Below are positions 22,401-35,500 of a stretch of 64,000 nt of DNA, piece after piece. The position numbers and the translations under genes are program-made. The stretch is from Opeltia flavorubescens. Taxonomy: Eukaryota; Ascomycota; Lecanoromycetes; Teloschistales; Teloschistaceae. The notes under the pieces are model-generated. The model was not told the DNA's origin, did not search any database, and worked only from the letters and a program-made list of their open reading frames with translations. Positions within the stretch are counted from its first letter, which is position 1, and every line of letters starts with the position of its first letter. The stretch is from the NCBI GenBank assembly GCA_000442125.1, contig KE546979.1, positions 806,001 to 870,000 on the forward strand, written 5' to 3'.

Positions 22401-25400
22401 TATAAACTTATACTAGAATTTCTATTTATAATAAAACTAGATAAATATCTAATATTATAGTTTTATTAAATACCCGAATATTAATAGTTTTACTGCCTTT
22501 AAAATTTAAATCGGTATTTTTTTAAATTATAAAATAAAGAAACGAAAATAGAGTAGCTATAATAGTTTATTCTATCTAATTTTACTTATAGAATTATTCA
22601 AAGGTTTTATTAGTAACCTTTTTATTATAAATACTATTAAGGTATATATAGGTTTATCTAGGTTTATAAATCTACTTTTAGTTTTTTATTAATAGAATAG
22701 CTATATATTTTAATTCTAGTATATAAATTATATTATTAATATCTTATTATAAACGCGGGTAGCGCTTAATTAAAATATTTAAAATAATTTATTTAGCTTA
22801 TATTCTAAAAATTGTTACTTTTATAAAATATACTATTTTTATTTAATAGTTAAAATGAATAAATAGTATAATAGCGGTATTTAAAGCTATAATAGCTATT
22901 ATATAACGTTTAAAATTTTTTAATAATTTTTTAGGCTTTTATTTTAATATTTTAATAGCTAGTTTATAATTTTCTAAATTAGTTTAATAATATTTATTAG
23001 CTTTATATTTTTAAATAATATCTAGCTAAATTTTTATAGCTAATTAAATAAAAAATAGCGAATTCTTTTAAACGTAAACTTATTTAAATATATAATCTAG
23101 AATATATATATAGTTTATAAAAATATTTAGTATTTTTAGTTTATATATAAAATTATAACCCTATAAAAGGTTTAATAGATTTCGATATAAATTTATAACT
23201 TTAATAGCTTTATTAATATATAATAATACTCTTATATATTAAATACTATAAACGATTTTATTTATTCTAATACTTTTAGTATTAATAATATTAAATACTA
23301 TTATATTATTATAAAAGCTAATAGTTATTATATTAGTAGAAGAATTTATATTATTATTTTTAGATTTTATAATATTAATACCGATAAATCAATTAACGTT
23401 TAAATTAACTATTAAATAGAGCTCGCGTATAATAATAATAAGCTTTATAGCCTTTTTATTAAATATAAAGATTTCGATATTTATAAATTTAATAATATTA
23501 TATTATTTCTCGTTAATACCTTTAATAATTATAAAAATTAGTATTTTTTAAATCGTAATATACGGTAGCTATTCTAGTAGAAATTTTCGATTAATTAGGC
23601 TTATTATATAGTTTATATTCTAGTAAAAGCTATAGTTTTTTATATTAAGTTATAAGCGAATATCTATAGTTATATATTAATATCTTTAAAAGGTAATATT
23701 TATTATTAATATATCTTTTACGGTCGAGGGATTTAATTATAGCGCCTATAATAATAATTATTTAATAATTTCTGGTTTAATAATCTCTAACTTAGCAGTC
23801 GTTAATTTAATAACTTTAGATTTTTTTTTAAATAATTTAACTGGAATTAAATAAGTTTACGTTAGTACTAATAGAATATTTAGTTTAATAGTTAGCTCAA
23901 TTATAGTAGCTATAGCTAGGAATAGTTTTTTATTATAGCCGGAGCGTAGATATCGATATAAAATATTATTTAATTTAAAAATTTCGTCGTATTTATTCTA
24001 TTAGTATATTTTTACTTATTTAGGTTCCGCGCGCCTTATTATAATAAAACAGAATTCTATTATTTTATTATATTAGTTAAAATCTTTAATAATAGTATAT
24101 AAAGTTTTATTAGATTTTTTATATATTATATATTTAATTTTAATAAAGTCTATTAATTAATAAAAGCCGTTCTTGTAATTTTAGTACTACCCCGTTTTAT
24201 CGCTTAAAATCTACTCGTTAGAAGCTTTTTATTAAAAATAAGCTTATTAGTTATTTAACTAGCGGTTTTTATATAAATTCCGGTTATTATTACGCTATTA
24301 ATAGCTATAACCTTATTAATTTNCGGTTTAATTCTATTATAACGGAGTAATTATTTTAAATAGAAATTATTAACGAGTATTTTAAATAATACGCTAATTA
24401 TTTTACGTACTAAACTTGCTTTTAATTAATAGAATTTATAAAACTATAAAAAGATTCCAGTATTAGTATATAATAGAAAATATATTCGATTAGTTTTTTT
24501 ATATATAGCTCGGGTATATAAATAAATATTTAAGCGTAAAAAAAGGGTTATTTTATAGCGGTTAGTATATTACTACTTCTTTATATTACTTACCTTTATT
24601 TTTTTATAAAGGATTTAATTTTAGCGTTTTACGGTTTTTATTATTATTATAAATATTAAATTAATTTTTTTTTATTTTAAAGAAATATATAAAAGGTTTT
24701 AATAGTAATTATTATATTTTTATTCGAAATTAATATTTATAACTAGGTATTAAAATATTCAATATTTATTATAACTTAAATACTTTTAATAGATATTAAT
24801 TTTTATATTTTTTACTTTAATTATAATATTATTAAAATATTTTAAAAAATTATTTTAAACTTATATATTATTAATATTATAACGTATTTATTTTAACTAT
24901 ATTAATATAATAAATAATAGCTCGCTAAAATAGTTTTTAAAAAATATATACTATAATTAAATACTTTTATTTAATTATATATAGCGATTAATAAAAAAAT
25001 TTATTAATTATAGTAATAAATTATATAACTACTTCGCTTTATAAATAAAAATCTAGATTATAATATATTAATAATATATTTATTATTTAATATTCAATTA
25101 TTCTTTATTATATAAAGATATATATATTATAATAAATATTATACGACTTTATAAATTTTATAAGCTATTTATTACTATCTAATTAAAATAAATTAATATT
25201 ATAAGCTATTTATTATAATTTAATAATAGTTAATATAGTTATTAAATTTACTAATATAGTAATTAACTAATTCTAGAAAATTTATATAAAATATTTTAGT
25301 AATTATACTAGACGGGCGTTTATAAATAGTTATCTATTTAAAAAAGCTTATTATTATTATAATAAATTATTATTACTTATAGATCTACCCTATTATTATT

Positions 25401-26172
25401 ATAGTAGAATTTTTATTATATTTAACGGCGGTATAATATTACCTTCCGATTTTATTAAATAAAGTAAACTAGATTTAATATTAAAAGAAATATAGTTTAA
25501 TTATTTAAATATATTAATAAATTCGATAATATCTATAAATTTATTAAACTATTATAAATTTTTTAATAAATTTAAAAAGTAAAAATAAAGGTTTAAACTA
25601 TTTTAAATAAAATCTATAGCTAGTTTTTAAATATAAATTTAAAAGCTTTTATTTTTAAAAAATATAATAGTATTATTATAAAAATCGCTTATTATTTTAA
25701 TAAAAATTTATAAGTATTTACTCTAGTTTATAAAATATATAATAATAAAAGTTATACTAGTTTAAATTACCCGGTTATTAGAAAATTCCTATATTAAAGA
25801 ATAATATAGGCCTAAACTTCTTTTACAAATATAGTTAGTATAAATTTTAAAAATTATTATAAAGACTTAATCCTATTTAAAAAACCGTTTAATATATTTT
25901 TAGAACTTTTTAATATAAAAGATAATTATAATAAAAGCTAATATAATAATAAAATTAATTAAATTCTTTAAATTATTATAAAAAGTATTTAAAACTTTAT
26001 TAGAAAAATTAAAGATTAGAATATATTTTAATTAACTCCATTAATCGAATAATAATATAAAAATAGTAGTTTAATAAATAAAAAAGCGCTAGACCTATTT
26101 AAAGATCTAGTATTATATAATAATTAATAGTATATATATACGGAAGTTAATAGTATAGTATTTTATATAAAT
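19415..26172 (-). pseudogene. gag-pol of copy 2 (RIP-killed)
   Basis: The same gene as in copy 1 but uninterrupted. On the minus strand the protease region lies near 23620-23635, the RT catalytic box (Y-I-N-N, once YIDD) at 22183-22194, the integrase zinc-module G-x-P-G position at about 20950-20961 and the chromodomain at about 19590-19700. RT and integrase are separated by exactly 412 codons, as in copy 1. The interval from integrase to the chromodomain is one base shorter than in copy 1 and keeps both in one frame, so copy 2 shows the ancestral single gag-pol frame. Many TAA/TAG stops and the Asp-to-Asn changes make it non-functional. The Gag part (about 23700-26172) is assigned by position. 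One ambiguous base (24323) falls in it. Confidence 0.82.
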
Positions 26173-26190
26173 TACCTTTAATTACTACTA
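26173..26190 (-). promoter_or_regulatory. Primer-binding site of copy 2
   Basis: Identical in sequence and placement to the site of copy 1 (TAGTAGTAATTAAAGGTA on the minus strand), next to the right LTR. Confidence 0.55.
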
Positions 26191-26192
26191 TT

Positions 26193-26397
26193 TATTATAT
26201 AGTAAATATAAAGTAATAGTATTATATTAAAAATAAGGAATTATTTATTTATTAAATCTATAATTAAATAAATATAAGCGTTAAAAGGCGCTAAATCTAA
26301 TTAGATAAATTTATTTAAAAAGCCTCCTTCGGGCTACAGTAGTTATTCAGCCCTATCTGTTCTATCAGCCTTCTGCTTATACGGTATAGCCGCAATA
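26193..26397 (-). repeat. 5' LTR of copy 2 (205 bp)
   Basis: Pairs with 19198-19402 and, like the right LTR of copy 1, keeps more GC (GCCTCCTTCGGGCTACAG, GGTATAGCCGCAATA). It differs from 18812-19016 almost only by transitions. Confidence 0.92.
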
Positions 26398-26402
26398 ATA
26401 AT
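26398..26402. repeat. Target-site duplication, copy 2, right (ATAAT)
   Basis: Matches 19193-19197 directly after the right LTR. Confidence 0.8.
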
Positions 26403-26790
26403 ATTTATTATATATTACTTTCTTTTATTAAAGGTTTGGAGTTTAAATAGATCTATTTTTAATATCGCGGGTTAATAAAAATATAGATTTTTTTTTTAGC
26501 GATTATATATTCTATACTATTATTAATACCGATTTCTAGTAAAATATACTCCCTATTATATATTTTACCTATAGATCCGCGATATTCTATCTATACTTAA
26601 AACGCTATTAAAAATAATATAAATTTATAAAAATAGATTAAATTTTAGATATATAATATTAGATAAAAATAAAAAAAATAATTGTTTTTATTTAGAGCGA
26701 AAATATAATAAATATTTTAATTCGTTTATTATATAAAGATTATATATAGATTTTTTTTATAACCGCTACTAGAGGTTTATTTAGACTAGT
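26403..26790. other. AT-rich region right of copy 2, nothing recognised
   Basis: RIP-like composition, slightly less extreme than further right (TTTGGAGTTT and ATCGCGGGTT survive). No gene or repeat recognised. It continues the older DNA seen at 1-3040 and 19022-19192. Confidence 0.5.
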
Positions 26791-27003
26791 CAGATCGAGT
26801 CGGGTCGGGTCGAGTCGAACCCGGGTTTTTAGCTTAGTAATCGGTTCTAGATTAGATTATTAGCGAGTCGNATTAAATCCGGGTCGAGTTACTAGTAAAT
26901 TAAATCGGTTTCAGGTCCTAATTTTTAAATTAAAAGTCGGGTCGAGTTATAAAACTTAAATTAATAATCCGACTTAAATAATTTAACCCGACCCGACTTT
27001 TTT
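26791..27003. repeat. GGGTCGGGTC / GACCCGACC cluster, possible DNA-transposon end
   Basis: It starts CAGATCGAGTCGGGTCGGGT and has several GGGTCG units on the plus strand in its left half (26791-26950); the complementary form, CCCGACCCGAC, lies near 26988-26998. Such subterminal repeats behind a CAG end are found in some hAT-type elements, and this could be a terminus or a small inverted-repeat element. I found no matching opposite end and no convincing transposase nearby, so the assignment is weak. An ambiguous base sits at 26871. Confidence 0.35.
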
Positions 27004-29129
27004 ATAAACTATATTAATAAAAATTTAAGCTCTAGAATTTAAATCAATATTTTACTATATTATTATTTTAAAATTATATTATTTTTAATTTTAATTTAAT
27101 TATATTTATTAATAAATAAAACTTTTATAAAAAAAATTAAATAATTTAAATTTTAAATAAATTCTATTACTAATATTAAAAGGAAATATATTTATTTTTT
27201 TTATTTATAGTTATAATAAATATATAATATCGTTAAATAGTAATAAATTTTAAATATCTAAACTTTTTATTTATTTTAAATATATATTATATCTAATTAA
27301 TAATAATATTAAACCGACTTATAAAACTAAAAATAAATTATATATTTTTATTTTTAATAGTTATATATTTTATATATATTATAATAAATTAAACGTTTAT
27401 TATATATTAAAATTATAGTATTAATAATATTTAAAATTAATATATTTATTTTTAAAAAATACTATTATATAGGCTTCCGTAGCTTTATATAATATATTTA
27501 ATATATTTTATTAAATAAAATTAATTATAGAATTTTTAAAGTTATTAACTTTATAATTCTATATATTAAAAAGTAATTCCTATATTAAACGGCTAAATAG
27601 TATTTTTAAAAATAATAATTTAATAATTTTTTAATATTAATAAATTTTTTATAAAATAATAGTATTTAATTTAAAAAAATACTATTATAAATATTAATTT
27701 ATTTTATTATATAAATAAAGTATTATTATTTTATTTTATTTTATTAACCCTTTTTTTATTAATTCCTTTATTATAATAGATCTTTTCTTTATAACTAATT
27801 TTTATACCGCGAATAATTACTCTTTTATTATACCTTTTATTCTATATATTCCTTTTATTTTAAATATTTATAATTTAAAATAGTTTAAAGCGGTCTTTTT
27901 TTTTAATATATTAACTTTATTAATTAGAAGTCTTTTTACTACTAGATAAATTTATATTTAATAAATTTTTATAGTTTAAAACCCGACTACTATTTTATAA
28001 TATATAATTTAGGGTATTTTTAAAAATATAACTATTTTTATATAAATATAAAAAAGATAACGCTTTATTATTTAATAAATAATTATTTTTTTATAAACTT
28101 AGATAAATTAATAAATTATTATTTTTAATTATATATATTTTATTATTTAAATATATTTAAAGTTAATAAATAAAAAAATTTTAAATATATTACTCTAATA
28201 TATTATCGGTATATTTCTTTTATATTTTACTATTAAATAGTTATATAAACGCGTTTTCTATTATTACTAATAAAAATATATAATAATCTAATTAATAAAT
28301 AGAATAAAAGAGTAATAAATAAAAATAAATATAATTAATATAAAGTATATAAATACCCTAATTAAATAAAAATATATTAAAACTATTAAATAGTATAATT
28401 TTATAATATATAAAATAGAAAAATTACTTTAATTAATTAAAGTAAAGTTTTATAATTAAGTTCTAGCCTTTATTAGGAAATTGTAAATAGGCCCAGGATT
28501 TTATTTAGGGCTCGGTAAACCCTTTAGCGCAGAACTTCCTTTATACCGGCCCTATAAATTTAATACCTAGTATTATATAAACGTAATATTATTATATAGT
28601 ACTGCGTATTAAATATAGCGATAGTTTTAATAAAAGTTCTTTTATTAAGCGGTACGAATAATAAAAGCTATATTTATAGTCTTTATTATTTTAAATTATC
28701 CTATTAACCGCAGCTCTTAATCTATAAAATCGCTCTTTATTATTAAGTTCGCTCTATATCCTATAAATTTAATTCTATTATATATTAGAAAATTAAAAAG
28801 AAAAAAGCCTCTTTTAAATAAAATCTATAGAGACGCTTTTATTTATAGGTTATCTCTTACCTATAAATAATTAATATTCCTAGTAAACTAGTTCGTTAAA
28901 CCGTTTAATAGAGATAAGTTATATATATTCTAGCGATTTTATTAATTTTATTTTTAATTAATTCTTTTAAAACCTATTTTCTTCTATTTTAGGCCTTTAA
29001 ATAAACCTACTAGTATAGTTTATTAAACTATATATAAATAATTATATATTATTAAATAAAATTTTACTAACTTTTATTAAGTACTAATAAAATATAATAT
29101 CTTAAAAAACCTTTATATAGTTTAAAGGT
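27004..29129. other. AT-rich desert with one small GC-richer island
   Basis: No gene recognised. Most of the stretch is nearly pure A/T. A short island at about 28480-28560 keeps GGCCCAGG, GGGCTCGGTAAACCC and ACCGGCCC, which suggests a part that was less exposed to mutation or richer in CG and GG steps, which RIP spares. Confidence 0.5.
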
Positions 29130-29520
29130 AGAGTTTAAAAAGTATTAAATAAAAAAAATAAAGGATATTAATTTTATAATAATAAATATATTAATAAAAT
29201 ACAGCCTATTTTTAAATAAATATTATCCTATTATATATAGTATTATATATATTTATATTATCCTAAAGCCTATTATACGAAGTCCTAGATATAATTACTA
29301 TTATTTAATAAAATCCTATAATTAAATAAAGTAAAGACTCGAATATTAGCGCTTTTTTAGAGAATTTTACTAGTATAAAAATCCGCGAAAATATCAGCTT
29401 TATAAATCGCTCTAGATTCGAGATTATAAAAACCGCTATTAACTTTTATATAAACTATTTCCTCCTCGATTTTAATTCGGATAAAATAATATATTATTAT
29501 TATATTAATATTTTAATTTA
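29130..29520 (+). repeat. Diverged module, copy A (see 59790 and 61140)
   Basis: Three plus-strand segments share an order of short matches: GAGTTTAA near the start, TATAGTATTATAT, a TAAAG-x-ATTA block and a run ending TTTATATAAACTA (the last in A and C). In this copy a frame from about 29331 reads L-F-x-R-I-L-L-V, L-D-S-R-L-x-K-P-L-L-T-F-I, with TAA/TAG stops only. The copies are too diverged for me to name the family. It could be the 5' part of a mutated retroelement. Confidence 0.35.
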
Positions 29521-32500
29521 TTATATACCGATATAGTTTAATAAACTATAACTTAAATTTATTAAATTATAAAAGAATAATAATATTTTAATAGATTTTT
29601 AAATTAATTATTATTAGATATTAATAAATTAATTATAAGTTTAAACTCGATTAAATTCTATTACTAGTTTTTCGAACTTTAGTAAGCGAGATAATTAAAG
29701 AACTTATTATTAAAAGGAAGTATAGTAAATTTTAATATAATATCCGGAAGTTATAGCGCGATAAGACCTAATAGAATATTTATACTAGCGAGTTACTAAA
29801 CTATAAGTAAGTCCTTTTATCTATATTATTATTATTACTATAATTAATAAAATAATAGTAAGCGTTTTAAAATAATTATAATAAAGTTAGATAATATTAA
29901 AATAAGTTATTAATTTTATATTTTATTTTTTAAGCCTACTCCTTTCTATATTCTAGACCTCGCTTTTATAAAATCTAATCTAGGCTATTTCCCCTAAATT
30001 TTTTACCTAGATTAAATACTCTATTCTCTTTATATAAAAGAAGTAATTTCTGTTAATTATTAAAACTAAAGTCGAAGTTAATTTAAAAAATTTAAAACGG
30101 GGTTTAATTAATTAAAAGATAGAAAAGGAAGAAATTAAATCTAAATATCCAGCTAATTTTTTTATTAAGGANTTTAAGAAGCTAGAAATAGATTATATAG
30201 TTAAAAAAGATAGTATTTTATTTAATATTATAAAAAACGGCGTTAATAAAAAAAATAGTTTTAATAAAAATAATATTATAATAAACGGAAAGAATTAATT
30301 ATAAGTAATCCACGTTTTTTAAATTTACTAAATAGCTAGTAGGATTTAGTATTATTATAATATTATATAAAATAAAGGAAATAAAGCCTTTAACTTATTT
30401 TAGACGCGTAAAAAGCTTTTTATAAAAAAAGAAATTTTAGTAATAAAGTCGAGATAAATAAAAAAGAACAGTTTTAGTTAATATATAAATATTCGGCGTT
30501 ACTTTAATTATAGTAAATTATAAAGTTTTAAAATAAAAGTATTATTTATCGGCGGATATATAATCGAAATATTTCGCTGTATAAAATCCGAGTTAATACT
30601 AATAAAAGCGTTTAACTAGCGGTAAAATATAGAGTAAATAATTTTAATAGAAGGAATATTAGCGATATATTTTATAAAAAAAAAAGAATATAAAAATATA
30701 AATTAACTTTAATAATTCTAGTAGCGGTAGCTAGTTTAGTAAAACTACTCTATTTAATATTTAATCGTACAATTAGTTTAGTATTACTAATTAGATTATT
30801 ATTTATCTAGTATTATTTTACCTAATTTTTTCTATCTTTATAGCTTCTATTTTTTTATAGGTATTATTAAATATTTATCTAATATTTTTAATAATAGGCT
30901 CTATTTAATAAATTAACTTTTATATTAATTTAGTTTATTAAACCGCTATAACGCTTTATATAACCTTCCGGCTGGATATTTAAAAGGCCCGCGAATATTT
31001 TTTTATTAATTAGATATTCTAGTTAATAAAGTTTTTATTATATAGCTTATTATATTCGCTAAAATTAATAGTATAGTTAATAAAAAACCGGGTAAAATTA
31101 TAACTTTTATTTTTCATTTATAATATTATTAAAATTAGATACGCGCTTTTTTTAATCGCTAATATAAAGTATATATATTTATATAATAAACCTTGTAGGT
31201 ATTTAATTATATTAATCGGCTATTATTTTATTTTAATTATACTATAAATTAGGTCTAAAATACCGCTATTTTAAAAACGGAATATTTCGATTAAAGCTTT
31301 AGTATAGCGCTTATAGTAAAAAGGCCTTTTTTTTTTTTAAAAAATTTTACGGTCGATTACTATAAATAGTAACTAAAAAGTTTTTATTTTTATATTATTT
31401 TTAATCTTGGTTAAGTCGTTTAAACGCGTTTTTTTTAATCCGTAAACTAATTATTATTAAATTTATACGCTATCTCGCTTTTAATTATCTAGAAGCCCTT
31501 TTTATATTAGTAAATAGCGGATTATATTTTAAACTAGTCCGTCAGCGTTAGTTATATTAAAACTATCCGGTTTCTAAATAGTAGCCGAGNTATATAAATA
31601 AATTATATAGTCAATAGCCTATATTTTATTTTTTATCGAAAGTATAATATAAATATATTTATTATTAATACTAAAACTATATTTTTAAAACTTTTAAAAA
31701 AAGGCTGCTACCGTTTATATTAATAAAGAGATCTTAAATATTTCCTTTATAATATATACTATATACTAGATATAATTACTCCGGATTCTAATACCGCGTA
31801 ATTAATACCGATCTATTTAAAAAAATTATTAACTTAAATTCGATAAATCTATTACCTACGATATTTTAGTAATTTACGATTTAATTAATACTAGTTTTAT
31901 ATTTTATTCCTTCTTATTTTAGAATACTAATTATCTTTTTATCGCTATTAATTTAATACGCCTTATATTATAATATAAAAGCTAAACTAGAAAATTTTTA
32001 AAATTTATTAAATCCTACTAGTCCTTTAATAAATACTTATAATATACTTTTTAATATTTAGTACTAAAACTATTCGGAATATTAAATAATTAAATTAATA
32101 TTGAATAATCTAATATTAAATACTATTTTATAAAATTAAAAGTTTAATCGGCGCGGAATTAATTAAAGGCCGTATTTTTTAATTTATTTATATAGTAACA
32201 AGTATAGTTTAAATACTTTAAAATCTCTTTATCTTTATATTTATAACCCGCTAGTATTATAAAGTCTATTATAGCTTAAATAAAAAGTATAACCGCTGGA
32301 TAGTTCTTTAATAACGGTACTGCTATAAAAATAATCTATTATAATATAGCTTTAAGTTCTACCCTAATTTACTATATAATAGCGCTAAATTTTTAAAAGG
32401 TCTTTAATCTTAAATAGTTAGATATAAATTAAAAGTAATAGTTTAATTATTTAAGACTAATAGTATTATTAATTAATAAAAGCTATTTTTTAACTTTCCT

Positions 32501-35500
32501 AGTTTTTAAAATAATAGATTTTAATAATTTAAGGAGCTATTACTCTATTAAATACTCGCCGAAAATATTTTTTATAATTTAATAAAGGGGGTTATTAAAG
32601 TATATATTATAAATATTTATATATAAAAATTTTTAAGCGAAACTCTACCTTTTATATAATTATAAATCCGATATTTTAGATATTACTATTTACTACTACT
32701 ATTTAATCTATATCCGGGTCTTTTTATAAGTCTATTAAAACTATTATCTTTTTAAATTTTCTTTTTTATTTAAGGGTATTTTATATATAGGATAATACCG
32801 GTTTATTTTTATTTTTATTATTAAAGTTTACTTTTTATAGTCGATTATTATTATTATAATAATTAGGTAGTAGTATTAAATTTACTTATTAATATAACGC
32901 TATTTAATATTGGTTCTACTTATTTTTTTTATTACTACTACTACCGTTAACGATATATTAATAGAGTATAAGTATCTAATTAATGTTTAAAGATAGTTTT
33001 TATTATAAAATAGTATATTTTTATTTTAAAATTACCCTTTTAGTTTTTAATAATAGGGATAAATCCGGCTAGTAAAGCTTTAGGAACTGTTTATTTCCGC
33101 TAAATTAACTTAACTAGGTTACTGATTATTATATATATAGGTTAAATAGTTATATCGCTATATATTTATATTAGCTATATTTTATCTATTATTAATAAAA
33201 TAAAAATAATTATTAACCTATAAGGAAACTCTTTCTATTTATTCTACTACTAGTTTATTATCTATATATTATTATATATTCTTTTTTTCTTTTAATTAAA
33301 AATTTAAGTAGGTATATAAATAAAATAAAGCGCGAATAATTCGTATTTAAGTAAATATTTTAAAATATTAAGAATATTTTAATATATAACTATATAGTAT
33401 TCGGTATTAATATTAAAATAATCCTTTTAATTAATAAAGGTAGTTTTTATTAATATATCGTTCTTAACTTTATAAACTATATTATATATTTAATATAGCT
33501 ATTAATTTCTATTAATAAAGTTTAATTAGGCGAGTAATTTAAATATTTTTAAATCTTTAAATAGTTTTTTTATATTATTTTTAAATATTTAAAAGTTAAT
33601 AAGTTAATTAGTAAATTTAAATTTAGCCGCCGAATTAAAAGGATAAAAAAGTTTATAATCCGCGTATTTATAATTTTAATTATTTTAATTACCCTGGTTT
33701 CCTATAAAAGGGTCGGGCTTGCTTTTATTATTTATATCGCAGTAGCTTCGTATATCTTAATAGATATAAAAAAGTAGAATCTAGCTAAAATATTAGTAAT
33801 TATATATATATATTTCGAGTTTAGTAGCTTTAAACGAGGTATTACCGAAGTTATTATAGATTATCTGGCCCCTTTTAATATAAAATAATATTTAATATCT
33901 ATTATTTTTAAAGATAATAATATTTTTAACTTATACTATATAGATATAATCTTATTTATATTTAAGTCTCTATTATTATTAGTATTGATATTACTCTATA
34001 TTATATTATTTTTAAACGAGCTACTATTATTAAATAGTTTTATTTATATCTTTTTAATTTTAATAAATACTATTAGTATATATAAAATTAAAAGCTGTAT
34101 ATAATTATATATTAATATCGAATTTATAGTTTTTTACTTGTTTAAGCTATTTACCGGTCTTAATATCTTTTAATATATCTCCCTCGTCCGAATTTTATAC
34201 TATTGCTTATAATAATTAAAGCCTCGCGATACGTTAAATTTTTATTTATAATAAATATAAGTAAATAATATTAAAGTATATTTAAAATAAGTATTAAATT
34301 ATATTCTACGTCGAATTTAATTATATAGAAAAAACGGGTGATTTATTTACTAATCTAGACTAGACCTAATATAGTGTTAATTTTTTAGAAAATTGTTCCG
34401 TTTTTACTTTTATAATCGATAAGCTTGGATTTTTTATAAGTTTAATATCGAAATTAAATTATAAACCTATTTAGACTGTTTTAAAATATTTATTAATAAA
34501 AGCTATTTAAGTAGTAGATTATATAATAAATAGTAATATAGATATTATATAATATTTATATTATACTTAACGTTTAATAGTAGTATATAGGATTTTAAAG
34601 TAGATTTTAATTATTCTTGCTATTAAATAAATTATTGATAATACCTTTAAATAATACCTTTTAAATTTTATTCTATTTAAATTTATTTTTTAACTAGTAT
34701 TTAAATTTATATTAAAAGTTTTATTAAAACTTTTTATTTTTAATTACGCTTATATAATCTATTACATTACGTTAAAAATCCTTTAATTTTCGATATATAA
34801 TAATATTATACTCCTTATATTTCTAATAGTCTAACTTAATAATATAATTTCTATTTTTTTTTATTATTTTAATATCGTTAATAAAAGTTTTATAAATACT
34901 ATTAATAATACTACTAGTTAGATTTATAAATTAAAAAAATAAGTCTATACTAATATATATATTTATATAGTTCTTATATCGTATAAAATATTTAAATCGG
35001 CTATTAATAAAAAATACTACTAGAATTAAAGTAGGTGAGCCTATAATATAGTAGCTATTAAAGCTATTTTTATCTAGATTAATCGGTTTATATTTAACTT
35101 TAAAATATATAATAGGCGGGTTGTAATATATAGCTATAATAAGGTATATATAAAATTTATATTTATTATTTTTATAAATATAGATATTATTATTATAAAA
35201 TATTCGGAATTAGAATTTATCGTTATTATTTTTTTAATTTTAATATACGATTTTAAATATTTCGCTTTTTTAAATTTTAAAATTAATATCGTAGTTTTTA
35301 TTATCGGTATTAATAAGTAAGTTGTATATTATATAAGTGATCTTTTTAAAGGGAACCGGAAATAAAATATAATATATTTAAGTAATAGTTTATTTAATAT
35401 TTTAAAACTATATATTAAAGTTTAATTTTACTTTATTATTAAATAGCTTTAATTTACTATAACTGGTTATATATTATTCGATTTATTATATAATATTATA

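Larger units (their letters stand above)
19198..26397 (-). mobile_element. Ty3/Gypsy chromovirus, copy 2, uninterrupted (7.2 kb)
   Basis: A full-length second copy of the family at 3046-19016, on the same strand, 7200 bp, with 205-bp LTRs and ATAAT duplications. It provides the empty site for the 8.8-kb insertion: its sequence runs through the site at about 21046-21056 without a break. It differs from copy 1 mainly by C/T and G/A changes plus a few small indels. Its internal region is as heavily mutated as that of copy 1. Confidence 0.93.

Noticed and set aside
19198-26397. Copy 2 as a segmental duplication of copy 1
   Set aside because: The flanks differ and each copy has its own 5-bp target duplication, so independent insertion is simpler.
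27004-28440. hAT transposase on the minus strand next to the GGGTC cluster
   Set aside because: I read the minus-strand frames over much of this stretch and found no convincing dimerisation-domain or catalytic motifs, only AT-driven Ile/Leu/Lys text.
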